DNA of 64,000 nucleotides, from assembly GCF_030269925.1 (NCBI RefSeq), contig NC_085116.1:7130001-7194000 (forward strand). The letters are read 5' to 3'. Position 1 is the first letter of the stretch, and each line of letters starts with the position of its first letter. The translations under genes were made by a program, and so were the position numbers. The notes under the pieces were generated by a model. That model was not told the origin of the DNA and did no database searches. It saw nothing but the letters and a program-made list of their open reading frames with translations. This stretch comes from Bombyx mori. Lineage: Eukaryota > Arthropoda > Insecta > Lepidoptera > Bombycidae. Positions 21,901 through 29,200 of this stretch are shown one piece after another.

Positions 21901-24207
21901 TTGAATTCGAATTTCGAATTGTGCATGAAAATAAAAATGTATACTTTTAGAATTTTACTCATTTTTAAATATGGAGTGGACGCTTAAAGAAGACCGTGTT
22001 GCAGTTATTGCGTTGCATCGTTGCGGTTACGCGCCAATTCAAATTTTTAACATAGGTACTGAAAAATTTGAATATAACCAAAAGATTCGTTTATCGTACC
22101 ATCGTCCGATACAATGAAGACTCTAGTGTAGATTACAGGTCAAGAAGTAGTCGCCCTCGGTCTGTTAGGACTCCAACAGTGATAAAAGCTGTGAAGGCGC
22201 GAATTCAAAGAAATCCCAAACGTAAGCAGAAACTGTTGGCCCTTCAGATGGGGTTAAGCAGAACCATGGTAAAAAGGGTGTTAAATGAAGACTTAGGGCT
22301 TCGGGCATATCGAAGAAAAACAGGACATCGTCTGAATGCTCGTCTAATGGACCTGAGACTGAAGAGATGCCGCGCTTTGTTGAAGCGGTACGCGGGAAAA
22401 AAATATCGGGAAATTCTTTTTTCGGATGAAAAAATTTTTACCGTAGAAGATAGCTACAGCAAACAAAATGATAAGGTGTACGCACACAGTAGTGAAGAAG
22501 CGAGCAACCGTATTCCGCGTGTCCAACGAGGTCATTTTCCATCCTCGCTCAGGGTATGGTTGGGAGTTTCTTATTGGGGCTTAACAGAGGTACATTTTTG
22601 TGAGAAAGGTGTAAAAGCGAATGCAGTTGTATATCAAAATACAGTCCTGACGAACCTTGTGGAACCTGTTTTCCATACCATGTTCAATAACAGGCACTGG
22701 GTATTCCAACAAGATTCGGCGCCAGCTCATAGAGTGAAGAGCACACAAGACTGGCTGGCGGCGCGTGAAATCGACTTCATCCGGCACGAAGACTGGCCCT
22801 CCTCCAGTCCAGATTTGAATCCGTTAGATTAAAAGATATGGCAACACTTGGAGGAAAAGGCGTGCTCAAAGCCTCATCTCAATTTGGAGTCACTCAAGAC
22901 ATCCTTGATTAAGGCAGCCGCCGATATTGACATGGACCTCGTTCGTGCTGCGATAGACGACTGGCCGCGCAGATTGAAGGCCTGTATTCAAAATCACGGA
23001 GGTCATTTTGAATAAACTTTAGTGTCATAAGAATCTATGTTTTGTTAAGTTCATTTTGGTATATGAATGGTTACATAATGAATAAACTTGTTTCAATTAT
23101 TTTACATTAAACATGTGACAGAATTTATGACCTGACTAGGTATGTACGTGTATGATATTAACTTTTTGTTTTGTTTCAGAGGCAATTATAAAAAACAGAT
23201 AACAAACTTCTGAATAACTTTTCTTGAGACTGCTTTTTCTACTTAATAAAATTGTGATTAGATTAGGTATCTGTATTGCTTTGTTTTCTTTCCTTAACAA
23301 CTTAAATAACCAACTAGTCTGGTTCTTATCTTTTACCAGACGGTTGGAAGGAGTCGCGCCCCATTTGATGGATACCAGATCTCATAGGCGTCAGAAATTA
23401 TATCCCGTCAGTCACCTCGAGATATAGAATCGAATTTTCGATTCTATTGTATAACGCCTGTCCCGGGCTTCGAACCGGAACGCATAACAGTTTTGCGGCA
23501 TAAATAGGCAGGTGGTGCTTACCAGCGCGGGATCACATTACTCTCTACCATCGGAAATTACGCAAATTTAGAAATTTTATGTATTTAATTACATATTGTT
23601 GTTGCATCATTGAGGAAAACGTTCTTAAGCACGTAATAAGCAAGTTAAAAATGATCCCTGTCTGCGATATTTGGAACCAGGCACAATCGAATCGCTCGCT
23701 CCGAGTAGGTACAAACAACGGGCGCCTTATCCTTTAGGTGATAATGACTTCACACGAATATTCTGTATCTAAGTTGTTCTAGTCCATAAAACAATTATTT
23801 CCATACGTTTCTTACGCTCATATCTATACTAATATATAAATCTACAGTATTTTTTACGGATGTTCCGTTATAACTACTGCACCATGCATCCGATTAACTT
23901 GAAACTTGGTATCCATGTAGAAAATACATGTACTTAATGGATAGGCTAATATTTATATGAGTGTTGGGCTCCCTAACAATAATGGCAATAAATAATAATG
24001 TCAATTTTAAACGCGCAGCGAAGCGGGCGAATGTGTGTACTATAATTTTACGTACATTGAACATTGTGTTTCTATTAATTTAACACTCACCTCATCTTTG
24101 TCGTCGATGTTGACATTTTTGTTGTTCGCAAGATACTGCTGAAGTTCACTAACGTTCTCACTATTCACCAACTGAGAAAGGGTCCTGAAGCACGCGAGAG
24201 ACACCAT
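720..24207 (-). CDS. Kidins220: Kidins220/ARMS, N-terminal half, 15 coding exons (3' part outside window)
   Basis: Kinase D-interacting substrate of 220 kDa (ankyrin repeat-rich membrane spanning), a membrane scaffold known in animals for neurotrophin and ephrin receptor signalling. I joined 15 exons: 24091-24207, 18580-18777, 16370-16479, 13538-13758, 12799-12956, 11827-12030, 9528-9671, 8183-8480, 6159-6366, 5290-5427, 4280-4447, 3864-3980, 3140-3335, 2033-2212 and 720-914. Every junction has GT-AG ends and compatible phase, giving 884 codons. Residues 1 to about 400 are ankyrin repeats. Walker A (ARWGSGKS) is near 469-476. Four hydrophobic segments follow. Walker B ([13 protein letters not shown]) is near 771-783, and the DPHII motif comes after it. 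Domain order and many short motifs match vertebrate Kidins220 as I know it. The animal protein is about 1,750 aa, so roughly half is here. The start at 24207 gives MVSLACF, aligned to the vertebrate N-terminus. Upstream alternative starts are possible (see the 26, 30 and 46 kb exons). Confidence 0.96.
1528..1606 (-). repeat. tRNA-like SINE head or decayed tRNA
   Basis: On minus it reads CCGTGGCCTAAAGGG (A-box-like) and CGGTTCAAATCCGGCC (B-box-like), about 50 bases apart. It does not fold clearly as a full cloverleaf by eye and is not the Bm1 head. Confidence 0.4.
1698..1940 (-). repeat. Bm1 SINE, 5'-truncated
   Basis: On the plus strand it runs from a T run through GCTCACAGCCCACCTGG to CCACCAGTAA, i.e. 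the SINE body in minus sense, in the intron between Kidins220 exons 14 and 15. Confidence 0.9.
2033..2212 (-). CDS. Kidins220: Kidins220 coding exon 14 (Walker B)
   Basis: 60 codons, phase 0 at both ends; acceptor GTGTAG, donor GTACGT. It contains [20 protein letters not shown] and [16 protein letters not shown], nearly the same as vertebrate TRLVVIVDGLDSCEQDKV and DPHIIIK. This is the Walker B strand and sensor region of the KAP NTPase. Confidence 0.97.
2844..3069 (-). mobile_element. Helitron-like element (CTAGCGACCCG end)
   Basis: On plus it starts ACTAGCGACCCGTTCTCGC, the reverse of a common lepidopteran Helitron 3' end, and runs to TATACTATGTAGTGATA. It lies 70 bases from Kidins220 exon 13. 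A related scrap is at 18290-18400. Confidence 0.55.
3140..3335 (-). CDS. Kidins220: Kidins220 coding exon 13 (membrane segment 4)
   Basis: 196 bases: 1 base then 65 codons ending in phase 0 (ALTHM). It begins RRNIQQW, then the hydrophobic [18 protein letters not shown]. The acceptor CGTCAG lacks a good pyrimidine tract, but it is the site that restores the phase from exon 12. GC-rich, so the other frames are also open here. Confidence 0.88.
3438..3763 (+). repeat. Bm1 SINE between Kidins220 exons 12 and 13
   Basis: Body plus part of the head (ACTTCCACGGTGAAGG) to the A run at 3751-3763. It fills most of the 528-base intron, about 100 bases from each exon. Confidence 0.9.
3864..3980 (-). CDS. 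Kidins220: Kidins220 coding exon 12 (membrane segment 3)
   Basis: 117 bases; acceptor CCTAG, donor GTGAGT. It encodes [13 protein letters not shown] followed by the hydrophobic [18 protein letters not shown]. The vertebrate protein has WKKTCCLPSF and a membrane helix at the same place. Confidence 0.93.
4280..4447 (-). CDS. Kidins220: Kidins220 coding exon 11
   Basis: 168 bases; acceptor TTGTAG, donor GTGAGT. It reads [20 protein letters not shown], then [20 protein letters not shown], matching the vertebrate FLFTDY...EMIATLSDACE...FLATRL block of the KAP domain. Confidence 0.94.
4872..5165 (-). repeat. 3' end of a Jockey-like LINE family
   Basis: On plus: T run, CCTACCTATGCTGATGATAG, CTCACGGGGCTCAAACCGG, AATCTACCACCGGATCG, GAGAAACTCAGTGGGC. 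The same order recurs at six other places and joins a reverse transcriptase remnant at 35.5-36.7 kb, so I read it as that LINE's 3' region. Confidence 0.75.
5290..5427 (-). CDS. Kidins220: Kidins220 coding exon 10
   Basis: 138 bases with 2-base phase carried in and out; acceptor AATAG, donor GTAAGA. It encodes a cytosolic stretch [15 protein letters not shown], then [18 protein letters not shown], parallel to the vertebrate NPPE...KALPV segment. Confidence 0.92.
6159..6366 (-). CDS. Kidins220: Kidins220 coding exon 9 (membrane segments 1 and 2)
   Basis: 208 bases, beginning [10 protein letters not shown] and ending WYTGN plus 2 bases at the donor GTACGT. It carries two hydrophobic stretches ([14 protein letters not shown] and [17 protein letters not shown]), the first membrane pair inserted in the KAP domain. 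I chose the acceptor GTACAG at 6367-6368 because it gives KKLKEEMK, matching the vertebrate junction. A second AG about 20 bases upstream would also keep frame. It is very GC-rich. Confidence 0.92.
6401..6710 (-). repeat. Bm1 SINE next to the exon 9 acceptor
   Basis: Minus-sense copy whose A tail (T run on plus) begins about 35 bases upstream of the Kidins220 exon 9 acceptor. It carries private variants such as a GTCGCTGCTCACG segment, shared with the inverted copy at 6882-7063. Confidence 0.88.
6882..7063 (+). repeat. Bm1 SINE, inverted partner of the 6.4 kb copy
   Basis: Plus-sense partial copy sharing unusual variants with 6401-6650 (CAACGTGAGCAGCGACATTT and CCTACAGGGGTAG), in opposite orientation. 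Confidence 0.85.
7915..8065 (-). repeat. Jockey-like LINE 3' end, truncated
   Basis: Same block order as 4872-5165, ending in the ACCACCGGATCGGAA segment; 118 bases from Kidins220 exon 8. Confidence 0.72.
8183..8480 (-). CDS. Kidins220: Kidins220 coding exon 8 (start of KAP NTPase, Walker A)
   Basis: 298 bases: 99 codons plus 1 base. It begins [20 protein letters not shown] and contains ETPYNID and FGAR, then the Walker A P-loop ARWGSGKSF. These are hallmark blocks of the Kidins220 KAP P-loop NTPase. The acceptor is TTACAG and the donor GTATGT. Confidence 0.97.
8708..9275. repeat. Large inverted repeat of a lepidopteran dispersed element
   Basis: The left arm 8708-8935 (GGCTCCGAAACTACTGAACC ... 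ATCGCGTGCCCTGCG) is repeated in reverse at 9042-9275 with few mismatches, around a loop of about 105 bases. A single-arm copy is at 42235-42580. It lies in intron 7/8 of Kidins220. Confidence 0.8.
9276..9470 (+). mobile_element. Helitron-like short element
   Basis: Shares TTGAAACTTGGTATCCATGT and CAGCGAAGCGG with copies at 23822 and 51692 and ends near ACAGCTAG, the CTAG-type end seen in lepidopteran Helitrons. Its 5' end abuts the inverted repeat. Confidence 0.5.
9528..9671 (-). CDS. Kidins220: Kidins220 coding exon 7 (last ankyrin repeats)
   Basis: 48 codons, phase 0 at both ends. It reads [20 protein letters not shown] and later [14 protein letters not shown], matching the last ankyrin repeats before the KAP domain. 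The acceptor is CTATAG and the donor GTAAAT. Confidence 0.95.
9690..9925 (+). pseudogene. LINE ORF2 C-terminal fragment
   Basis: Reads like [20 protein letters not shown] then breaks; typical of the C-terminal end of insect LINE reverse transcriptases (a GKRPRGRP..RW.D motif). It begins about 20 bases from the Kidins220 exon 7 acceptor. Confidence 0.65.
10083..10298 (-). repeat. Bm1 SINE, partial
   Basis: Body from CAACAGGTGTTAAGTG to CCACCAGTAA; intron 6/7 of Kidins220. Confidence 0.88.
11245..11332 (+). repeat. GA-rich microsatellite
   Basis: Imperfect (GA)n with GAAA interruptions, purine-only for most of its length on the plus strand. It produces spurious ORFs on both strands. Confidence 0.9.
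11415..11760 (-). pseudogene. LINE ORF2 C-terminal fragment, largely open
   Basis: On the minus strand an open stretch reads [20 protein letters not shown], then [20 protein letters not shown] and [11 protein letters not shown]. This is the same LINE tail type as 9690-9925. It starts about 65 bases past the donor of Kidins220 exon 6. Confidence 0.7.
11827..12030 (-). CDS. Kidins220: Kidins220 coding exon 6 (ankyrin repeats)
   Basis: 68 codons, phase 0 at both ends, acceptor TTTTAG, donor GTAAGT. It contains [20 protein letters not shown] and [20 protein letters not shown], and ends DLEHCTA, parallel to the vertebrate DTEICT. A LINE fragment lies about 70 bases into the next intron. Confidence 0.95.
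12318..12760 (-). repeat. Old Bm1-like SINE split by a MITE
   Basis: Diverged body pieces lie on both sides (GCAGGTGGGTAGACGAG at 12322; CGCCACCCTTGAAATCGAAA near 12684) of the fold-back element at 12432-12663. Confidence 0.65.
12432..12663. mobile_element. Fold-back MITE with about 80-base inverted arms
   Basis: The left arm (GCGATATTACACATCGA, then CGGCTTATTTCGGCTTCGG, then TCTCTGTCGCAC) is matched in reverse by the right arm (GTGCGACAGAGA, AAGCCGAAGTTAGCCG, TCGATGTGCAATATTTATCGC), with a loop of about 75 bases. No ORF. It is nested in a SINE remnant, in the intron between Kidins220 exons 5 and 6. Confidence 0.8.
12799..12956 (-). CDS. Kidins220: Kidins220 coding exon 5 (ankyrin repeats)
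   Basis: 158 bases: 2 bases then 52 codons, ending in phase 0. It reads [13 protein letters not shown], then [20 protein letters not shown], both ankyrin repeat cores. The acceptor is TCATAG and the donor GTATTT. Confidence 0.94.
13538..13758 (-). CDS. Kidins220: Kidins220 coding exon 4 (ankyrin repeats)
   Basis: 221 bases: 1 base, 73 codons, then 1 base. Repeats are visible at [18 protein letters not shown] and [18 protein letters not shown]. The donor is GTATCC and the acceptor TCCAG. The exon is strikingly GC-rich beside AT-rich introns. Confidence 0.94.
13760..15239. other. Kidins220 intron 3/4, nothing coding seen
   Basis: AT-rich; a tiny Bm1-like scrap at about 13945-13985 (GAGCCCATAGACAT). 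Otherwise no feature recognised. The stretch 15433-16369 in the same intron is also empty to my eye. Confidence 0.6.
15240..15432 (-). repeat. Bm1 SINE, partial
   Basis: T run, then GCTTAGATGGGTAGACGAGC, through to TTCACGGCAGAAATAGG, where it stops abruptly. Confidence 0.88.
16370..16479 (-). CDS. Kidins220: Kidins220 coding exon 3 (ankyrin repeat)
   Basis: 110 bases, starting in phase 0 and leaving 2 bases at the GTGAGT donor. It encodes one ankyrin repeat beginning [20 protein letters not shown], very close to the vertebrate GGWTALMWACYKG segment. The next exon supplies the third base of the split Asn codon. Confidence 0.95.
16934..17314 (+). other. Unrecognised 126-codon ORF inside Kidins220 intron 2/3
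   Basis: ATG at 16934, stop at 17314, antisense to Kidins220. The first 20 codons fall in old SINE-like sequence. From about 17005 the composition is richer in G and C and reads [17 protein letters not shown], then later [17 protein letters not shown]. There is no signal peptide at the start. I do not recognise the family; a fragment of a mobile element or of a processed gene copy are both possible. Confidence 0.35.
17402..17650 (-). repeat. Bm1 SINE, partial
   Basis: Minus-sense body from the T run to CCGCCAGT. Confidence 0.9.
18403..18520 (-). repeat. Second SINE family (AGCCAAGCCGCTGCC type), tail fragment
   Basis: Distinct from Bm1 inside (GCAATGCCAGGGGCAGAGCC), but with a related tail region. 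It lies about 60 bases beyond the exon 2 donor of Kidins220. Decayed relatives are at 40135-40190 and 51480-51565. Confidence 0.65.
18580..18777 (-). CDS. Kidins220: Kidins220 coding exon 2 (ankyrin repeats)
   Basis: 66 codons, phase 0 at both ends. It holds two ankyrin repeats: [20 protein letters not shown] and [20 protein letters not shown]. The acceptor CAG is at 18778-18780. A Bm1 SINE tail starts only about 18 bases further upstream, at 18796, so the 3' splice region is very short. The donor GTAAGC is at 18574-18579. Confidence 0.94.
18796..19033 (-). repeat. Bm1 SINE adjoining the exon 2 acceptor
   Basis: Its A tail starts 18 bases from the Kidins220 exon 2 acceptor CAG, so the SINE replaces the usual upstream splice region. 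Confidence 0.9.
19034..20149. other. Kidins220 intron 1/2, nothing recognised
   Basis: AT-rich non-coding sequence with no clear repeat, exon or RNA gene. Confidence 0.55.
20150..20665 (+). pseudogene. Possible decayed Tc1-like transposase relic
   Basis: One frame reads [11 protein letters not shown] followed soon by GRH, similar to the FSDES.F..F..DG pattern of Tc1 transposases, and ends with a weak match to the SPDLNPIE block. Several stops intervene. It could be chance. Confidence 0.3.
20664..20863 (-). repeat. Jockey-like LINE 3' end
   Basis: CCTACCTATGCTGATGG-type start on plus (here a T run then CTACCTATGCTG) to GAGAAACTCAGTGGGCTG. Confidence 0.75.
20890..21103 (-). repeat. Bm1 SINE with internal deletion
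   Basis: Starts in a (TTTA)n run; the segment between the CCCACCTGGTG block and the CAAATAGAAACGC block is shortened compared with the full copy. Confidence 0.85.
21830..23140 (+). mobile_element. Mariner of the DD37D (maT/Bmmar1-like) group, 1,311 bp, recently inactivated
   Basis: Terminal inverted repeats of about 30 bases begin CCTAGTCACGTCATAA at 21830 and are matched in reverse at 23140, with several mismatches. TA duplications flank at 21828-21829 and 23141-23142. This is a cut-and-paste element in the long intron between Kidins220 coding exons 1 and 2. Confidence 0.92.
21971..23015 (+). pseudogene. Mariner transposase pseudogene (one frameshift, one stop)
   Basis: The reading frame starts at ATG 21971 ([20 protein letters not shown]) and shifts frame by one base near 22045-22067. 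It then runs open to a TAA at 22830-22832, and continues after that stop in the same frame to a natural TAA at 23013-23015, giving about 347 codons in all. The catalytic aspartates are visible: FSDEK (codon 22425), QQDSAPAH (22713) and NPLD (22827). Second and third are 37 residues apart, the DD37D spacing of the maT group. The premature stop directly follows the third aspartate, where mariners usually have a Tyr codon, so a single base change could explain it. Confidence 0.9.
23335..23745 (-). repeat. Old full-length Bm1-like SINE
   Basis: Strongly diverged, but keeps the order of blocks (CGAACCGGAACGCATAAC, AAATAGGCAGGTGG) and a head remnant (CGCCTTATCCTTTAGG) at 23725. Confidence 0.65.
23822..24045 (+). 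mobile_element. Helitron-like non-autonomous element
   Basis: Starts TCTATACTAATATATAAATC, carries the ATGTAGAAAATACATGTAC segment and ends after a GCAGCGAAGCGGGCG hairpin-like block. It lies 46 bases from the donor side of Kidins220 exon 1. Confidence 0.55.
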
Positions 24208-24228
24208 CGACTCGCTGCGGTGGAGGCT
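24091..24228 (-). CDS. Kidins220: Kidins220 coding exon 1 (N-terminus)
   Basis: The acceptor (TATAG) is at 24229-24230 and the donor GTGAGT lies just below 24091; both ends are phase 0. The exon is open over its full 46 codons. The ATG at 24207-24205 starts the part that resembles the vertebrate N-terminus ([14 protein letters not shown], then [10 protein letters not shown]). Seven open codons precede this ATG (SLHRSES), so an upstream exon in phase 0 can extend the protein without a stop. Confidence 0.92.
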
Positions 24229-25556
24229 CTATACAAACAAAATTAAGATGCTGTAGTTACTGTTACACATTTTACGACGACGCTCGCCTGATTTTATCGG
24301 CAAAATTAATACGAAAAATATTGTTTTAATCACCAAAAAATTACGACGTTTCTTGTAAAAAAGAATTTTTTTAAATACATTAGAACACCAATAGAATTCC
24401 GCAAAGGCTCTCATTTTTAAATGACAATTTATAATGGTTATCTCAGTTACAAATCACACACATGCACAGCCGGCGGTTCAATTAAAATGTATTAGGAAAT
24501 ACATATTTGTGAGAAATATGCGATTTTTTTATTTCTTTCCACGTGACAAACAAAAACCAGTTCGAGCAATCAAACATTTTTAAAACTGCTTTGAACAAGG
24601 TAACACGAACACACGTTGAGGAAAGATCAAGCGAACTTATAGAGTTTTAGTTTCTAAAAATTCAGTATTAATTAATGAGGCTCCAGATGATAAAATTGAA
24701 TTTTAGATTCTCGTTTGCGAACAAAATTAATTATTAATGTTTTCACCTCGATCGGTTGCAGACTCCAACGTAACATGGTAGGTTTGGCAACCATTAATAT
24801 TATTTTTTAACAAAACTATCGTTCTGCCTTAGTGATGATAAACAATAATGTAGAATTATTGTCAACGGCACATGCAAACGTTCACACGACTCGGTTCGCA
24901 ACTAACACTGAACATAATTTATATTTTATAGATATAATGATAACGGGTATCGCAAGGTAGCCCAATAAAGTACGCATTATAATGTTTGGAGTAAACCGAT
25001 TTTACGTGGCAAATTTTGAACAATATAATGATTTTATAACATACGCAACCACAAGCGTGAGCTTGCAATTTAATGTGCGCTTTAAAAAAATGACTTTTAA
25101 TATGTTTTTCAATAGATCTAAATGGAACACTAGAACCCTAGCTTATCTCATACACAGATTAACGTGCCCAAACGCAAAAACAATTAGTCTGTCAACAATT
25201 TAATTTATTAAATTAATTAAATGATATACGATTTAGATAATCTGCGCTATTATTAGCTTTCTGTATGGTATGCTTTTCATTATTATGTAATTAATATAAC
25301 TAACATAACATTTATTACATAAAAACATTGAAAGGACACTAAATTTTAGATAACCGAAAATCACTTGTTAGACTTACGTTTTTATAGGCATGCTCTAGGT
25401 ATTGCTGGAAATGCTCTCATTGGGGAAAACTAAGTTTTTTTTTGTCATACGTGCATTGAGCAGTTTTTGCATCATGCAAAGCTGCAGGTTAATGATAATG
25501 CAATAAACACAAAACTTTCATCGTAAAACATATCACAAGAAACACATCATGTTCAC
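24229..25556. other. Intron between exon 1 and the 26 kb candidate exon
   Basis: AT-rich; no ORF with coding character, no repeat recognised. The stretch 26421-27065 above the GC-rich block is similar. Confidence 0.55.
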
Positions 25557-26069
25557 ACTTGTATCTTTCATTGCGCAGACCGTGTTGGAGTGACGTCGCA
25601 ATGCGAATCCATGGAATGCTGCGAAGCCATGACTGAAACGACGGTGGTGCTCTCCGGGCGGGGCAGTCACGGTGAACCGGGGAACGCTGAGGTGGGGTCC
25701 GGCTGAGACAGGTCCCGGACTTTCTGAATTACCGCCGATTTGCAGATGAAGGAACGAAGGCCGACGTCTTTTGTTATGCTGCATCGGAAGTGACAGCATA
25801 GAACCTGCGAAGCTGTTACTTTTAGCACGTGGTGGCGGCGTTAGTTCTTCAGTTACGTCTGGCTTGGAGATATCCGATCCTGAACAATTCTCCGAGTCCG
25901 AAGATGTCGGTGATTCTTTGACAACTTCTAATACTGAACCCTTATCTGACGCCGTAGATGGAGGTCTCGATACATTTTTTTGTTTGTGTATGTTTGCAAT
26001 GAGGCATCGTATATGCACGTATTCGTTGTCACTTCCATTTGGATCGGGTATATGCGGGGGTAGAGACAT
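25557..26069 (-). CDS. Candidate alternative first exon, Ser-rich 171-codon ORF
   Basis: The ATG is at 26069 and has an in-frame TGA three codons upstream. The ORF is rich in Ser and Pro and has three basic RRxS sites (RRPS, RRFS, RRHS), typical of protein kinase A-type targets. I do not recognise its family. It would stop at about 25533, but a possible donor (AGT then GTGAAC) at 25556 is in phase 0, the phase accepted by Kidins220 exon 1 at 24228. The donor is weak. Alternatives are a separate short gene or a different splice. The GC-rich block just upstream looks like a promoter. Confidence 0.5.
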
Positions 26070-26099
26070 ATTGTCTCAATTTCCCGCATAATACTACGA

Positions 26100-26420
26100 A
26101 CGCTACGCACCGCTCTTGTTACAGATTAGTGAATGTGAGAAACGAGTAGCAAGAATTGTATCGCGTTGGGCGGTTACTATTTAGAGCGCGGCGCGTCGCG
26201 GCGTCACTATAGGCGGGCGGAGGGCGGTCGCAAGTGTGAATGAATGAATTGTTACGTACAAGGGAGTATGTGCTGTAGGTCCGCAACGAGATTCGTTTGA
26301 GGATAGCGGTGGCAGTACGGTGAACGGTTCGCTCCGGTGGCAGCATATCGCGCGGTGTCCGATCAGACTATGTCGGCGTATCGGCGTCAGAGAGGTCAAC
26401 GCTGACTTGAAACCCTCCCC
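26100..26420 (-). promoter_or_regulatory. GC-rich promoter-like block upstream of the 26.07 kb ORF
   Basis: A compact GC-rich stretch in an AT-rich intron (dense GCG and CGG around 26180-26240), with a TATA-like CTAAATAG on the minus strand at about 26180, 110 bases above the ATG at 26069. Position and composition suggest a minus-strand transcription start, but no experimental mark can be seen in sequence. Confidence 0.4.
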
Positions 26421-27065
26421 GCCGCTAGGTTCCCATCATGCACGTTTTACATCCTCAACATGAAGCCTTCTTACTCATTTTTGTATTTGAATATTATTAG
26501 TTAGCGAATAACATATTTGGACGTCGCAAAGTTTAATATAAAACGTATGTGGGTGAACTCCATTGTGTTATTTAGGTAAAATGCATTTTATTAAAATTCG
26601 CAACTGACTTAATAGGTAATTATAATATTAACATAATTAATAGACTTCTCAAGTATAATAATTAAGTAAGTATTTATGCGTTGTTTTGTTACTCAAGACT
26701 TATTCTCCACACTCGGCTGCACGTTGCGGTTACCGGGGAACACAAATCTATCTACAATTGAAGATTAAAACATAATATACTATATGCACGTATTCTCTCT
26801 TCAAACGGTTTCAATTGTATAATAAACATTAGATTTACTTTATTTAAAAATAAACTTGCAAGTTTATTTTGTTTATTTAGTCCGTTGGATCTCTCCCTGT
26901 GTGTTATCCACGTCTGCAGTTAAAGTTAAATAATGAAACCGGTTGACGTTCTTGCAATAAGAAGATTAAGTAGGTACATTGAGGTGAAGATTCGCATTAC
27001 GAACAGAATAAAAGTATTAACGGAATACAGGATTGACAGTATGAATTTTTTGAAACATGCTTTCA

Positions 27066-27312
27066 TTTTTTTTTTTTTATTGCTTTGATGGGTCAACGAT
27101 CTCACAGCCCACCTGGTATTAAGTGGTTACTGGAGCCCATAGACATCTACAACGTAAATGCGCCACCCACCTTGAGATATAAGTTCTAAGGTCTCAGTAT
27201 AGTTACAATGGCTGCACCACCCTTCAAACCGAAACGCATTACAGCTTCACGGCTGAAATAGGCAGGGCGGTGGTACCTACCCGTGCGGACTCAAGAGGTC
27301 CTAGCACCAGTA
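27066..27312 (-). repeat. Bm1 SINE, partial
   Basis: Minus-sense body from the T run to AGCACCAGTAA. Confidence 0.9.
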
Positions 27313-27927
27313 AAAATCACATCAGTATCACGTACCTATTCGATTTTTTTACGAACATCACTATTGTTCATTCACCAATCATGTTCATAATGAAGCCTAG
27401 CGTACGTAGTGACGTCGAACAACGTTATTATCTACAATCAATATTTTTCAAAAGCTAATAAAACGAACGTTTTTTTTATGACGTACACATAATATATATA
27501 TATAAAGAAATAAAATTGTTCTGTTTGTCCTTGTTTTTATGTTGTTTAAAATACAGTTACTTGTCCGCGTGTTCTTATAGCTATGTAGGTTCTTATATGT
27601 AGGTATTGGCGCTCGAAGCATTTCCAAGAAATACCGTACTATATAAACCAATATTTTTTTTATTGTCGATGCGATTGTTCGAGCGTGACGATTTACGACT
27701 ACACCGTGAAACGAGTTTCGCTTGCGCTGCACAAACATAAAATGTTTTTTTTTGTATCAGTTTAATTACATAATATTGGAATAAAACATCTGGATTTTAC
27801 ATAAAGTATATCTGATAATGAGAAGTCATATTTTGGTACAAAAGATGTGGCGCCGTAGACCAAAGTACAATTATGCATTTTTGAATTTTCTTAGAAAAAG
27901 ACAATTATAAAATTGTGGTGTTCAATT

Positions 27928-28162
27928 TTTTTTTTTTTACTATTTGGGTAGGTGGACTAGCTCACGGTCCACCTGGTGTTAAGTGGTTACTGAAGCTCAT
28001 AGATATCTACACCTTGAGATAAGAGTTCTAAGCTCGGTTTAACAGTACAACGGCTGTCCTACCCTACAGACCGAAACGCATTACTGCTACACGGCAACAC
28101 GGAATCAGGCAGGGTGGTGGTGACTAACCGAGCCGGTTCACAAGACGACCTACCACCAGTAT
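27928..28162 (-). repeat. Bm1 SINE, partial and diverged
   Basis: T run, GGTGGACTAGCTCACGG, to CCTACCACCAGTA. Confidence 0.85.
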
Positions 28163-28756
28163 AAATTGATCGCTTCTCTAAAAGAGCTTCTAAAAACCCC
28201 AAAAAATGTTTCGAATTGTAAATATACTCGTATAGGTCTAACATTGGGTGTTATTTATAAAGATACAAATTTTCTACGGAACTGATAGCTCAGGAATATA
28301 TTCCAGTGAACTGAAAATCAAAGAAAATACGTATTATATAATATAAGTGCAAGTGTTATTTTATTAAGAGCTAATTGGATAAACTCTGAATTGTAGATTA
28401 TTATTTGGCGGCACATGCGCAAAAAACTTTATGTAATTATTTGAATAAGGAACGGAAAATTGGATTTTTTTGTTCCGTATGATGAATGATAATAGATGTA
28501 CAATTTATTATATCTAAATGAATTTAATGATTCACAATACCAGAGTTTAGATTATTATACATTTAAATAACTTTTTTAATATATTATATTAAGTATAATT
28601 TCAAAGTGTGTACATGGTACTATGGAGATATAAATATCTCAGTCGATATTTAACACTAATCATACCAACACTTACTGGTAGCTATTTCTACCATAGTAGG
28701 TAGATAACGGTATACGACAAGTATTACTTAAAATAATAGAAATAATAAAATAGAAG

Positions 28757-29200
28757 TCGTCGTGGCCTAATGGATAAGACGTCCGGTGCATTCTTGTTGA
28801 GCGATGCACCGGTGTTCGAATCTCAGACGCGTACTAATTTTTCTAATGAAATACGTACTCAACAATTGTTCACGATTGACTTCCACGGTGAAGGAATAAC
28901 ATCGTGTAATAAAAATCAAACACGCAAAAATTATAATTTGCGTAATTACTGGTGGTAGGACCTCTTGGGAGTCCGCACGGGTAGGTACCACCGCCCTGCC
29001 TATTTCTGCCGTAACGCAATGTAATGCGTTTCGGTTTGAAGGGTGGGGCAGCCGTTGTAACTATACTTGAGACCTTAGAACGTATATCTCAAGGTGGGTG
29101 GCGCATTTACGTTTTAGATGTTCTTGGGCTCCAGTAACCACTTAACACCAGGTGGGCTGTGAGCTCGTCCACCCATCTAAGCAATAAAAAAAAAAAAAAA
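28757..29200 (+). repeat. Full-length Bm1 SINE
   Basis: The most complete copy here. The tRNA-like head has an A-box-like TGGCCTAATGG at about 28763 and a B-box-like GTGTTCGAATC at about 28812. The Bm1 body follows (ATTACTGGTGGTAGGACC, CAGCCGTTGTAAC, AACACCAGGTGGGCTGTGAG) and it ends in AATAAA plus a long A run at 29185-29200. It serves as the reference for the other copies. Confidence 0.9.
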
